Positions 24,262-35,109 of a stretch of DNA of 64,000 nucleotides are shown here, one piece after another; positions within the stretch are counted from its first letter, which is position 1; each line of letters starts with the position of its first letter. The translations under genes and the position numbers were made by a program. The notes beneath the pieces were generated by a model. It saw nothing but the letters and a program-made list of their open reading frames with translations, did no database searches and had not been told where the DNA came from. The stretch is from Meconema thalassinum (taxonomy: Eukaryota; Arthropoda; Insecta; Orthoptera; Tettigoniidae): the NCBI GenBank assembly GCA_946902985.2, contig OX336389.2, forward strand, positions 278,611,527-278,675,526, read 5' to 3'.

Positions 24262-24784
24262 TGTAACTGCATGTTTTCTAAACTTCGGGGTGTAGTGGTA
24301 ATTATTTATCATAAGGGATACTTTTCTATAAATATATATATTTTAACCTCTTCTCATTCTCCCTTTTCATATCACAATTAACAGCCACTTTTATAATCTA
24401 AAAACATTTAATCCGTCCGATTCTTCTTTCTCCATTTCCAAAATCTTCCTTTCATATACGCAACTTACTACATCTTCTCATCAACCAACCAAGAAAAGCC
24501 AATATTTCCCTTCATCACTCCCCATTAAATCTAACCAAGAACACAATAATCTCCATAGATTTTCTAAGCAGATACTCACAATCCTACATACATTATAATA
24601 AAGTCATAGAATAACAAAAATCAACACACCATCATTAAGAGGAATATAGAAAAGAAGCCTCACTGGCCTCACCTTACTGCTAGAAACTATATATCTCTAA
24701 CTTTGGGTAATGGACAGCATTCCCAGCAAGCGCCATTTTCCTAAACTAAAAACTATTAAGACTATGTAACCACATAGGGTTACA
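24262..24784 (-). repeat. 5' LTR (right) of the 10.8 kb LTR unit
   Basis: The ends TGTAACT and GGGTTACA match the left LTR at 13948-14429. It is longer by about 45 bases near its right side (from actttgggtaatggacag). The mismatches and this indel indicate that the insertion is not recent. Confidence 0.85.
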
Positions 24785-25404
24785 CTGTTAGTGAGACAAT
24801 AGTAGGTCTAAAAGCAATTTTTATTTCGTTTAGCTCAAATGAAGCTATACTGTTTTTCTTTGTTTCAAAACAATTTAATTTCTGGATTGCCTGGTTCTTG
24901 GAAAGAACCCTTCAATTGTTTAAGCTTATCACGACAAAATTAACGTTAAATGCAAATGTCAATGTCAATAACAATATTTACTCATTTCCCTTGAAATGTT
25001 GTTCCCCTGTTGGATAATAGGAGATTGAAAATTAGACAGAACGTAACATATATCGATAAAAACGTCGATATGACGCAGATGTCCAGTCGGAAGCTTCGTA
25101 AAAATATTGCATATTTTAAATCGATGAATTTTATACATAAATGCGAACACTTGGTATACTGTACCGTACGTCTTCTTGATCTCGTCAGCAGTCAGCTTGT
25201 CACCGTGAAGAGATTGAGGGTTCCAACAAGCACACCTTGGTTGAACATATTGCTATTCCAGGATAGCCTTTATAAGCCATGACTTAATCACCAGGTTTGT
25301 AATAAGTCAGTGACCCGCTCTCATCCGTGATAAAATATTTGAAGTTTTGTCAGACTGATTACGGGGTGACGGCTTTGAACACGTAAGGGAGGGTATAATT
25401 AAAG
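24785..25404. other. No supported feature
   Basis: AT-rich. Only short frames are present. Confidence 0.5.
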
Positions 25405-25744
25405 ACTTTTCCCCCTAAATTGTTAGAAGCAAAAAGTAAAGCTGGTATTTTCGTCGGTCCACCAATAAACTAATGGCCAGTGAAGAATTACCACAATTAC
25501 TCAACACCCACGAAAAACAAGCATGGTACAGCCTTAAAGCAGTGATCCATGGCTTCCTTGCAAATAAGAGAGCTGAGAATTACAAAGAACTTATATCCAC
25601 TATGCTTGGGAACTTTAAACTCAAGGGTTGCAGAATGTCCCTTAAAGTACACATGTTACATTTTCACTTGGACCAATTTAAAGATAATTTGTGGACAGAT
25701 TCAGAAGAGCAAGGGGGGCGTTTTCACAAAGACGTAATGGACAT
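25405..25744 (+). pseudogene. Fragment of a multicopy arthropod repeat-associated protein of unknown function
   Basis: Residues KLLEAKSKAGIFVGPP (about 25409-25463) and then, one frame over, NTHEKQAWYSLKAVIHGFLANKRAENYKELI and MSLKVHMLHFHLDQF.DNL.TDSEEQGGRFHKDVMD form a pattern I recognise from many uncharacterised arthropod proteins (GIFVGPQI; KAW.SF..V...FLGN; LGC.MSLK.HFLHSHLD; SEEQGERFHQD). A function is not known to me. The frame shifts once near 25465, and homology stops abruptly near 25744 where a minus-strand pogo fragment begins. No ends of the parent element are visible. Confidence 0.55.
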
Positions 25745-26885
25745 AGGCAACGTTATCATCGACAATGTCATTTTCGACTGCAAGTTTCAAAGTGTGGATT
25801 GACAGATGTGCTGACATGTTGTCACCAATAAGTATCTTTTTCCCAGGTTTTATTTTGGCAACGGGAAGGAAATGATTTTTGAACCAATCATCAAAAACTT
25901 TGTTGTCAATCCACCCTGCTTTGGAAGTGTTAAAACGCGTTCCCTTAGGTGCACCATATACCCAGTCAGACCACTTTTGAGTTCCCTTCATTATGACATA
26001 TGGCGGGATAAACTGTCCATCAGCACTTCCACAGAGTACAGTAGTGTAGCAACTCTTGGTTGAATTATTATTAACAAGAAAATTGCGCTCGAGTTGTGCA
26101 TTAATTTACACATTATTGAAGCATATCTAAAATAACAGATTATTCTTTGCTCTATTCTGTAAGCGATTTTGTCCTCTTAACGCATCTCAATAAGTGATAT
26201 TTGCCACAGGTCTGCCCGCACAGCACACATTGAAAATCTTCAGTCGGTTGAATTGCGCACACGTTCAGGGTGACAGCAACCTCTGCGGAACAGAACCTTT
26301 CTCGTCTGGGTTACATCATGGAAGCCAGTTTCATCGTAATTGTAAATATTACTTGCTGGAACTTCACCGACCTCACTTTCCAAATTGTCGAAAAATTATT
26401 TCAGAGTCTCATCATTCATCTGTACTCGTTTCCGGCTTTTTGTTTCCTATCTTTCCGTCAAAGAAAATTTAATCCGTTCAAGAAATGACTGGCTCCCATT
26501 TCCAACTAGGCATGTTCTCCTTGAACTTCGCAACTATACTATTTTCCACATCTAGAAACGTCTTTACAATGCACCTAACATCAAACAAGGAGACAGGAAT
26601 GCCCGGATCTCTGAGAGTCACAATATGCCGAACAAAAGACTGTTCTCCCTCTTCAGAAAATATTGTTGGTCTCCCCACCTTCTTCGAGTGCAATCCAGTT
26701 AATTTATTTCTTAAGGTGTTTCTAGGAATTTCATACTTCTTTGAAATCTCACGCTCACTTATTATCCCCTTTCTTATATCTTGAAGGATTTTCTCCAGCT
26801 CATCATTTGTATAACGACTCTTCGTCCCATATCGCCTCACTCCTGGCCTTGCAGAACCACATCGTTTTACCTTAGGCATCGCCAC
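25745..26885 (-). pseudogene. pogo-family transposase
   Basis: The start is ATG at about 26879 (MPKVKRCG; an upstream in-frame ATG is at 26885). The amino part is a psq/CENP-B type helix-turn-helix (TNDELEKILQDIRKGIISEREISKKYEIPRNTLRNKL). A stop and frame shifts fall at about 26478. The catalytic core continues with YNYDETGFHDV (first Asp, about 26350) and W..WVYGAPKGTRFNTSKAGWID..VFDDWF, then LIGDN.SAHL (second Asp). The third residue, normally after a CLPPN.TH..QPLD segment, is missing because the fragment ends. It is inactive. It belongs to the jerky/Tigger/pogo kind of transposase. Confidence 0.8.
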
Positions 26886-27587
26886 CTAAACAAAATGAAA
26901 CACTAAATTTGAATCTTTGTAAGTTACATTTAGGTGGGGTTGTCAAGTTAAATAAAGTGTGTAAAACATTCATAAACTGAACACATTTATCAAGATCACT
27001 CCTAATACTAGCTAAAAAGTTCTCATGATAGTAAGGAAATCAATTTATAAAACAAATTAATGCTTACAAAGTAATATGTATATAAGTTATTAACCCAGAC
27101 ATAGGATATTGCTTGCAGCCTAATTCAGGTAGGCCTATAGTGAAACAGCAGTGTATCTTTGAACCGGCTCAAAATTACCCTGATAATGATATAAAATCTT
27201 TGTGTTTCCAGATTTCCTTTATATTAACTATTATAAAGAGAGCACTATTTACTTATAACCTGATTCACAATATAGAATAATGAATGTATGAGATAAAACG
27301 TATAAAAGGTACTTACTTGCACTAGTATACTGTGAGTGATTAACTTGAAAACAGCACACAAAATACAGCATCAACACACCATCTTACAAATCAGCTGATA
27401 CAAAGGTGAAGCCAACTTCAGCTCTGCCAACTTATCTTCTCAGAAAACAAAGGAAAAAGCAAACTTTCAAACTCTATCACCAGCGTGCAGTACTTACTAA
27501 TATATTGTCTTTTAAATACAAAGAACATGAAAAAGTGAGGATGGTGCAAAATTATCCCCTATGGCTTAAAGTTACCCTGAATGACTG
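25745..27587 (-). mobile_element. pogo-type DNA transposon, 3'-truncated
   Basis: The 5' end is taken at 27587, where the minus strand starts cagtcattcagggtaac and is flanked by TA (27588-27589), the pogo/Tc1 target. The transposase lies within, on the minus strand. The element breaks off near 25745, before the third catalytic residue and the 3' inverted repeat. Confidence 0.6.
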
Positions 27588-30119
27588 TATCAAAAATATT
27601 CATTATTAAAGCTTGTTTGCATTGTTTTTTGATTTGCAGATTAATGATAACTATGTTTTGTAAATAAACGTGATGTAAATATATACATTAACGTTTGTTT
27701 TCGTTTGAACTTATAAAAATAGAGAATTTCCTCCAAATTTGAACTTTCATTGTAGTAGCTACAAAGGCAAACGTTATCAGGTAAAACTATTTTTTCTTTC
27801 ATAAGTTAGGCATGACAAATCAAAATCGGACAAACAGAACCCAGACTCAAAACTCGTGTTGACTTGTGTAATCATCCAGATTTTCTTGAACACTACTGGC
27901 ATAGTTTCATGTTCTGCACACAACTTCTACTGGGCCAGAACGCAAAGTAGGCATAGCGGAAGCTTTGTAACGGTACTTTTGGTTGTGTTTGTTTGTGTTT
28001 GTTAATTTGGAACAATAAATTAGACCAAAACCTGCCTGATTATTAATTTCTGTATCCAATTTTTACCTGACTTACCATTTGATGATATGACCCATCAGTG
28101 GTCGCCGGATCTGTAATAAGTAAGAGTGTTGGGCGCCAAGGGTTCGATCTGAGACCGATAACCCAATTAATCATAAATAACTTTACGTCCTAGCTCAGGT
28201 AGAACATTCACCAGACTCCATCGACTTAAGTCGTGGTATGACTTAGTCATTAACCTGAATAACATTTGCTTCTGGGAAAAGAGGATGGCTTATATATATT
28301 TCTATCATCTAGAAAGGAGACAGACTGCATTTACATTAAATAAAAATTTAATGGCATCAAAAACAAACAAATTATCAAAATGCATAAATTAATGACTTAA
28401 CGTAGAAAGAAAACAAAGGAATTTAAGATAGGCACAAAGTTGCAAGAAAACGGAGGCGTTATGAATTTAATTTAATAATTTAGGTTGATTTATTCAAAAG
28501 TGCAGAAAGAGAGCTTTTGCATTAAAGTCAAATGAGCTTACCAAACGATGAATCGGCTTTATTGAAGTGTTTCACCCCAAGAGAAAGCTGCTGTTGTAGG
28601 CGGTAGAAGTACATCTTCACACGAGGAATTTATTTGAAATAACAGGCCACTATTAATTCTGAGGTATTTAGGCTACTCAGAATGAATAATGGTGGTGGAT
28701 TGTAAGTCCCTTAACCACTCTTATGATGTTAGCGCATGACACTGCCAACACCAAAATGTATCGGACTGGCATACATCCTGAATACAACTCCTGCAATACT
28801 GTTCTCCTGCGACTGTCTTGAACCACGTCTCGTTGAGTTCTCCTCTCTTCACATAAAGGAGTCTCGTCCCATGTCGCTCCGCGACCGTCTCTATTGTTCA
28901 GGCCAACTCTTTCCTCTCCTCAACCCTCGTCATTCGCCGCACTCTTACTCATTACCGTGGGCTTGGCTCCCGGCTTTTGTTGAGTAAGTACGCAGGTAAG
29001 TTATTTCATCACCTCGTGCTGTTCTGGTAGAAGACGTAAGCTCTAGTAATGACCCAATGTGCTCAAGCGCTAGCTAATTACAAAAGAACAGCCTCTGACT
29101 TCTGTCAACTTAATACCATAAGAAAACCTAATCTATTAATTGGAATAAATGTTTAAAATTTAAAATAAAATACATGATAATACATTTTATGGACTACACC
29201 TACACTTAATAACTTGTGGCTAATTAATAGCCGAAACAACACATGATATGAGTAACGAATGTCAAATTTTGATATAACGTCAGTGGCGTAAAAGCACCCT
29301 TCTAAAATAAGGTTACATTCGTCCCGGAAAATCACGCAGACTATTGTTTACTATATCCCGCGTGATCTTCCTAAGACACGTGTAAATTAACATAGAACCC
29401 TAATATAACATAATACACATAAGACATTACCCTTATAGACATTTATATATACAATCAACATTTCTTCTTTTGGTTAAACACCAATGTTTTTGCTTAGGCT
29501 ATTATATCTCAATCGCTTATAGCTTATTGTTTTCTTTTTATTGTCTTGCGGTCATTACCGCTCATTGTTTATTTTACCTATATGTGTAAGAAAAAAAGAC
29601 ATATATGTGTTCTCTTATTTGCCCTTTGTCACATTTTATTATTTCAAATCACACGAGTTCACTTTGTGATCTGCAGTTTGATTTCCCAAACCACCTTGTA
29701 TTGCAAGTTCGATGATTTCGGAATTCCCATTTTGAGTGCTTTGTGTAAGGTCAAACGCACACACGATCACTAGTAATTTGGTTGTGCTATATGACTCTAT
29801 CACCCAAATTCTCTCTCATAATTATGTTATTACGTGTATATCACTGAAAAAAAAGAACAACACTAGAAATGCATACAATCCATCATATTTCTGTCCTGTT
29901 TGTCCCTTTAGATATAACTCCCTTTAAGTGCCAAGCTCCATACCAGTTCTCCCTTCATCTCGATTCCCTCTCCACTTTAACAGTTAATCTCACACAGATC
30001 AATGATACTGACCACATCTGATACCTCATAAATTCCTAGGTATTTACCATTTTTAGCCTACTTTTCACATTTTGCAAAAATGAGGAAAAAGTAGACTTAT
30101 GAGATCGGGCAAATATGTG
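27588..30119. other. About 2.5 kb with no supported feature
   Basis: AT-rich and without motif-bearing frames. A tRNA-like ggttcgatct segment near 28141-28150 is too isolated to call a SINE. Confidence 0.45.
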
Positions 30120-30186
30120 TGTGTTTGTGTCTGTCTGTCTGTCTGTCCTTCTGTCTGTCTGTCTGTCTGTCTGGCTGGCTGTGTGT
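30116..30186 (+). repeat. (TGTC)n microsatellite, imperfect
   Basis: Runs of tgtc with tg and ggc variants. It sits at the left edge of the diverged repeat array. Confidence 0.85.
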
Positions 30187-30189
30187 CCC

Positions 30190-31330
30190 CCCTATCAACT
30201 CCTAAACGGCTGCAGCAATCGAAACAAAATTTGGTAGGGGTAAAGATCTATACCTGAATATCTCACGGCCATATTTGAAAATGATGTCAGTGCTACCAAC
30301 TGCTGAAAAATCGCAATTGAAATTTGAGCTCCATGTTGGATATCTTGGAAGGTATGAATGGGAGCTATTTCAAAATTGGCACACGTATAGATAATAATAT
30401 TGCAGTTTAATTTCCAGGAGGCCATACATGGCAGTGTTGCCAAAATGATTATAAGCCTGCTGATAGGTTCAAATTTTAAATGCATATAACTTCTACACTA
30501 TCAATTGGATTTCAACCAAATTTCGTATGTGCTATGTGTACATAAACAGATAATCCAAATACCCATATATCAGAAAGTATGCAAGCCGACAGCTTTAAAC
30601 TATGCACACGTATAGTACCTGACATTCTATATTAATTTGGAGTAACGTACATACGTCAGTGCTACCAACATGATTTTAAGCCAGCCGAGAGTCCAAATTT
30701 AAATACATGTAACTTCTATACTATCATTTGGATTTCAACCAAATTTCGTGTGTGCTATGTGTACCATAACAGATATGATTATGCCGATACTTAAGAGTAA
30801 CCAGGGCTGCCAAATGTTAATAAATACCGTCTCTATTTTTGATACCCTAATATCAATATATCAGAAAGTATGCAAGCCAATAGCTCTAAACTTTGCACGC
30901 GTATAGTACCTGGCATTCTAGATTAATTTGGAGTAACTAATATATGTCAGTGCTGCCAACATGATTCTAAGCCTGCTGATAGGTCCAATTTTAAAATACA
31001 TTTAACTTCTATACTAACTAATGGATTTCATTCAAAATTGACACAACAATAGATCATATTATTTCAGATTATTTCTGACCAATAGCCTACAGGTATGTCA
31101 TTGTTGCCAACATGATTTTACGCGTGCTGTTAGATCCAATGTTTAACTGCATGTAACGTCCATGCTATCCATTGGACTTCAACCAAATTTTGTATTCTGT
31201 ACCTTAAGAGATGGAACTGAGAATATATTCAGTCACCAGGGCTGCCAACTGTAGTGCTCTATTAGGCTACATTATGCCAGGTATACAGTATTTCAAACTA
31301 ATTAGAAATTTCGATATTACCAACTTAATT
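30190..31330 (+). repeat. Diverged repeat array of at least five related segments
   Basis: The motif g(t/g)cagtg(c/t)t(a/g)ccaac recurs at about 30286, 30430, 30655, 30946 and 31097. It is usually followed by atgattntaagcc, then acttctatact and ggatttcaaccaaattt. Spacing varies from about 144 to 291 bases, so the array is decayed or internally deleted. It has no coding potential. Confidence 0.65.
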
Positions 31331-31551
31331 TCGTCATTATTCTAGATAGATCCATATAGATTAATCATTGGCATGAATCTAAATTTTTAAGAAAAGTAGG
31401 CTCTTTAGTTCGTCACGGAACTTCTTGTTGATTTACCTGCTCAACAGCTACAATATCTGCAATATTGCCTGTTTCTGGGTCACTTAAGATATATACTTCC
31501 TAAGGCTATTTAAAATAAGGTTACAGCTTGATACATAACAGTTATGCTAAC

Positions 31552-31554
31552 AGC

Positions 31555-31592
<38 letters not shown>
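31552..31592 (+). repeat. (AAT)n microsatellite
   Basis: About thirteen uninterrupted aat units. Confidence 0.95.
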
Positions 31593-31593
<1 letters not shown>

Positions 31594-33060
31594 CAGCATC
31601 ATAGTGTGAATGCCCATACCTACAATTGACGAAGAGTTCTTGACTATGACATACATCTTGATCCAGAGTTTACGTGCTCTTGGATGGCAGTTTTTTGCCA
31701 CTATTCCTCCTGCTACAGCATCTGGCATGTTCACGTTAGGTCACGTGTCTGTGGGACCCCATACTTACAAATTCTTGGCAGAGCTGGGAATTGACCTCAG
31801 TGGGGGCAAGGGATGGTTCAATTAAAACAACTGAAATAACCAAAGTAAAATAATGAGAAGTCATAGCTGTTGCCTTTGAGACTGGATCTAAGAGAGCTAC
31901 TACGAACATGCTTATAGATACTACATTTGGTAATTCCCAGTGAGAGGACAGGATATGGGACCTGGCGCCAATTGCACCATCCCATGACTTATGCTTGTCG
32001 CGTGTTCCCGAAGCACCCCACCTCCTTCGTCGTATGAACCACGTTCCGGAACTCATTTAGACTTTGTCATAAGAACGTCTTTGGAATATTAATACAGAAG
32101 TCCTGTTACCACACAGTGCGCTTCCGCAACACTCAACGCGACTGCCCATTTTGAATGTAAGGCCACGCTGGCTTTCGAGATTCCAATCGTCTATAAGAGC
32201 TTCCACTTTTCTTCGTGTGTTTTCTTGACGTGTGACGCGACACCTTCGCTGTCTTATGCATAACCAGATTCCGGGTTAGTAGTCAGGTAATGGAAGCAAT
32301 GGGAACTGTGACTACAATGTTCCTTGCCTGTAACTGAGCATTTTTTTTTTCTAGGAGAAATAGAAGTTGTAAAATGCACCAAAAATTTATATGATCTTCA
32401 GTTCTGTACGATGAGAAAGTTCTACTGGAGGTTATCCATTATGCATTTATGATGCGAAATGTCAGCTAGCGATGTGCCGCAGTACAGCACCGATTATCTC
32501 TACATTATGCGTATAATCCCGCTATTTTACTACAAATTATGTTTGAAAAATATATAAGATCGTGAGAAAGAAAGTGCTTCTCCAAATGACTGTATGCATT
32601 TTATTGTATGCACGTCATATAATCCTGACAAGGTTGGTTTTATTATCAGAGCAATTTACACCATAGTAGTCACGCAGCTTTTTGTATTTAATTTACTGGC
32701 ATCTCGTCTTAAATTACTAACCAACATTCTTCTTAAGACAGATAATTCATATCTCCATTAGGAGGTTTCGGTCTCCGTAATGCGTGCAAAATGTTACTTT
32801 GTGTAATTGAGGTCACAACCCCCCCCCCCCTTTTCGGAGAATAGTTTACGTAATCTAGGGTGAAGATGTAAATAAGCACTTTTTACGCCTATTTTTCTTC
32901 TTCCTGTGGAAAACTAGGCAAGGCTGGATTTTAAGATTAAACTGCGTCTGCTATCAAATATCTCGTTCTTGCATTACGTGAAATAGGTATAAAAATATCA
33001 AATAATTATTGGTTAAATATGAATATTAAAGAAGTAAAGATAAATTGTTTGTAAATGATT
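31593..33060. other. No supported feature
   Basis: A 72-codon plus frame at 31610-31825 and an overlapping minus frame have no recognisable motif. A ten-C run lies at 32821-32830. Confidence 0.45.
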
Positions 33061-33305
33061 GGTCCACGGGAAGAAGGGGGAATGTCAAATAATGTAAAAT
33101 GTTCAGGAAATTAGTTTTAAAGTTTCATTACTTATATGTACCGTACTTTTATGTACGCGTCAACTTGAAACGTCACTTTCTACTGGCCCTCATTGTTCTT
33201 AGCCAGACACAATTGTGCCTTCAATACGTCGTAAAGAGGCCTACCAGATCGCGCTGATATCTCGATGTTACATTTTGAGTGACATTCCCCCTTCTTCCCG
33301 CGGAC
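33061..33305. mobile_element. MITE with about 44 bp inverted ends
   Basis: The left arm, ggtccacgggaagaaggggg onward (33061-33103), is mirrored by 33263-33305 as its reverse complement with few mismatches. The interior is non-coding. I could not recognise a clear target duplication, so the superfamily is unknown. Confidence 0.65.
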
Positions 33306-33540
33306 CCTTCAAATGTTTCTCCATGGTTACATTTTAATTTAAACGGGTCACGTTAATGCATAATATACCTTTATGATAGCATCTGATTATAGTATTCTCA
33401 CATATAACATATTTTATTGACAGCAACTTAACAACATTATGGTTCAAGAGATGGAATAAGATTGACGTTTTAAATATGCAAATCGCACAATTTGTAGACA
33501 TTATATTTTCTGTTGCGGAGTATTACTAAAGATTCTACCA

Positions 33541-33868
33541 GGTGAGTTAGCCGTGGTCGTTACGGCGTGGCTGCAGGCAGTCGCTCACATTCGGGAGGTG
33601 AGGAGGGTCGAATCCCCCCGCCGGTAACCTTGAAGATGGTATTCTGTGGTTTCCCATCTTCCTTCCAGGCAAATGCCGGGGTTGGTCCCTAACTATAGGC
33701 CACAGCCGCTACCTTCCAACTCCTCGTCCTTAAACTCAAACTTTCCTCCCCCTCCACACGCGACGGTACTTGTAGCTCACCGCATACACGCAGCTACAAA
33801 CTGGCGAGCCGAACATGTCCTCGGACACTCCCGGCATCATAGCCATACGCTAAAAATAAAAAAAAATA
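33541..33868 (+). repeat. SINE, tRNA-headed, shared central domain, A-rich tail
   Basis: The head holds a box-B-like gggtcgaatcccc at about 33608. The central domain reads tgtggtttcccatc, ggcaaatgccggggt and ggccacagccgc, as in the other families here. The tail ends in taaaaataaaaaaaa. Its body after the core differs from families A and D. Confidence 0.8.
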
Positions 33869-34227
33869 AAAGATTATTTTATAAGGCGTTTGTCTTGGGG
33901 ATATCCAAGACAAAACACCCGAAATAATCACGAAAATAATAACGTACGATTCATTGTCACTGAAATCCAAATAGAGCTGTTTATGAACGTCCAGACCATA
34001 TTCACAATCAGCAAAACTTAACTTGAATCACAGTTGAGGAATGGGACAACTTGGACCAAAATGGTTTTACGTGCTTGTGGATGGTATTCCCAGACAGATT
34101 CAAGTCAGTTGTACACTGTATTAACACGATCCAGGTTAGTATGCCACTCTCCCGATGAGAAACTACGGCTGTGATCTGGCACGCAAATGTTGTCCTTTCT
34201 GATTTGGTAAGCAAAAATGCACTGTAT

Positions 34228-35003
34228 TTTTACGGCTGTGAGTTTGGTTCGTCGCCTCGTCGCATGAGTCACAGCTGCCCCCGGGCTGTGCTCTGCCTCA
34301 GTGTATTACGTGCGCCTTACGCAACAGGGCTACTAGGGCAAAAGGGATGGTCCAGAATATTCGTGACCCAGCCAGTGATGGAAATCTCGAGAAGCCCTGA
34401 ATCCTGGACGGGTTATTGATTCACCAGCCTGCTATATAAGAGCGACCTGGCAAGCGGGGTGAACAGTTTTTTTTCGAGCTAGTGCGAGCGTTTACCTGAG
34501 TGACAGTTGTTGGTGATGTGACTTGCGAAACCCTAGTGAAGCTGATTCTCTTGACAGCGAAGGAGTGTGAAGCCTACAGAGGAACTGTGTCTTGAACGAG
34601 TGTGTTTCCCAGTGCAGCAGAGGTTAGTGTGGTGAAATGCGAAAGCACCGGGGACTGTTTCCCTAGCCAGCGGACAGCGAAGCAGAGTGTAGTGGTGAGT
34701 GACCGGCCATCGTAAATAACTTTAGCTTGCGTATTCAAGGAAGTGTTGCAGGTAGTTCTGTCGAGGCCACCGGACTCATTAGGAGGGATTAACTTCTGTG
34801 GCTTATGGACAAGTGAAAGGCAAGTGTTCCCTACGAGAGGAAACTGGAGTGAGGTACTAATTGCTTGCATTTGCTATTTGTGTGGTGTATCTTTCAGGCC
34901 CGCAATAAAGCTAATTATATTTCTTTAAAGGAACAATTGTGTTTGTGCTTTCACCCTCCGTAATCCAGTTAACGGAAGTGCCGCTAGGGGGTGGCACGTA
35001 ACA
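34228..35003 (+). repeat. 5' LTR of the Gypsy element
   Basis: It aligns throughout with 39418-40204. A TATA-like ctatataag lies at about 34432-34440 and an aataaa signal at 34904-34909. The first bases read TTTT where the 3' LTR has TGTT. Confidence 0.9.
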
Positions 35004-35005
35004 AC

Positions 35006-35021
35006 TGGTGACAGAAGCCGG
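35006..35021 (+). other. Primer binding site of the Gypsy element
   Basis: tggtgacagaagccgg starts two bases after the LTR end. The TGG start is expected where the CCA end of a tRNA pairs. I did not identify the tRNA. Confidence 0.6.
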
Positions 35022-35109
35022 ATTACGAACTGAAGCACAAGCACAACACCTGACGGTCCTGGTTTCAAAACCCGAGCAGGTCATTTTTATCTAATTTTCC
35101 TGTGAGTGC

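Larger units (their letters stand above)
13948..24784 (-). mobile_element. 10.8 kb LTR-flanked unit with gag-like ORF and no visible pol
   Basis: Two direct repeats (13948-14429 and 24262-24784) both start TGTAAC and end GGGTTACA. The bases ctgt lie immediately outside both outer ends (13944-13947 and 24785-24788), a probable 4 bp target duplication. Internal to the left repeat, attcgcccccc (14430-14440) reads on the minus strand as a G-rich polypurine tract abutting the LTR. Internal to the right repeat, the minus strand reads ttgcgcatcaacttgggg, which resembles a tRNA-complementary primer site. Hence the element points to the minus strand, with its 5' LTR on the right. A gag-like ORF starts about 280 bases inside that LTR. 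I see no protease, reverse transcriptase or integrase motif on either strand inside. It resembles LARD or TR-GAG type non-autonomous elements, swollen by nested Helitrons. Confidence 0.75.

Noticed and set aside
28736..28987. An 84-codon plus frame of mixed composition
   Set aside because: No recognisable domain and no supporting context.
30116..31330. CRISPR-like array
   Set aside because: Units are diverged and unevenly spaced without unique spacers, and the DNA is eukaryotic.
31610..31825. A 72-codon plus frame that could be an exon
   Set aside because: No motif, no convincing splice sites, and an equally open minus frame overlaps it.
34571..34928. Open frames inside the Gypsy LTRs, present in both copies (34574-34928 and 39775-40129)
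   Set aside because: They recur only because the LTRs are duplicates; they have no domain and sit in regulatory sequence.
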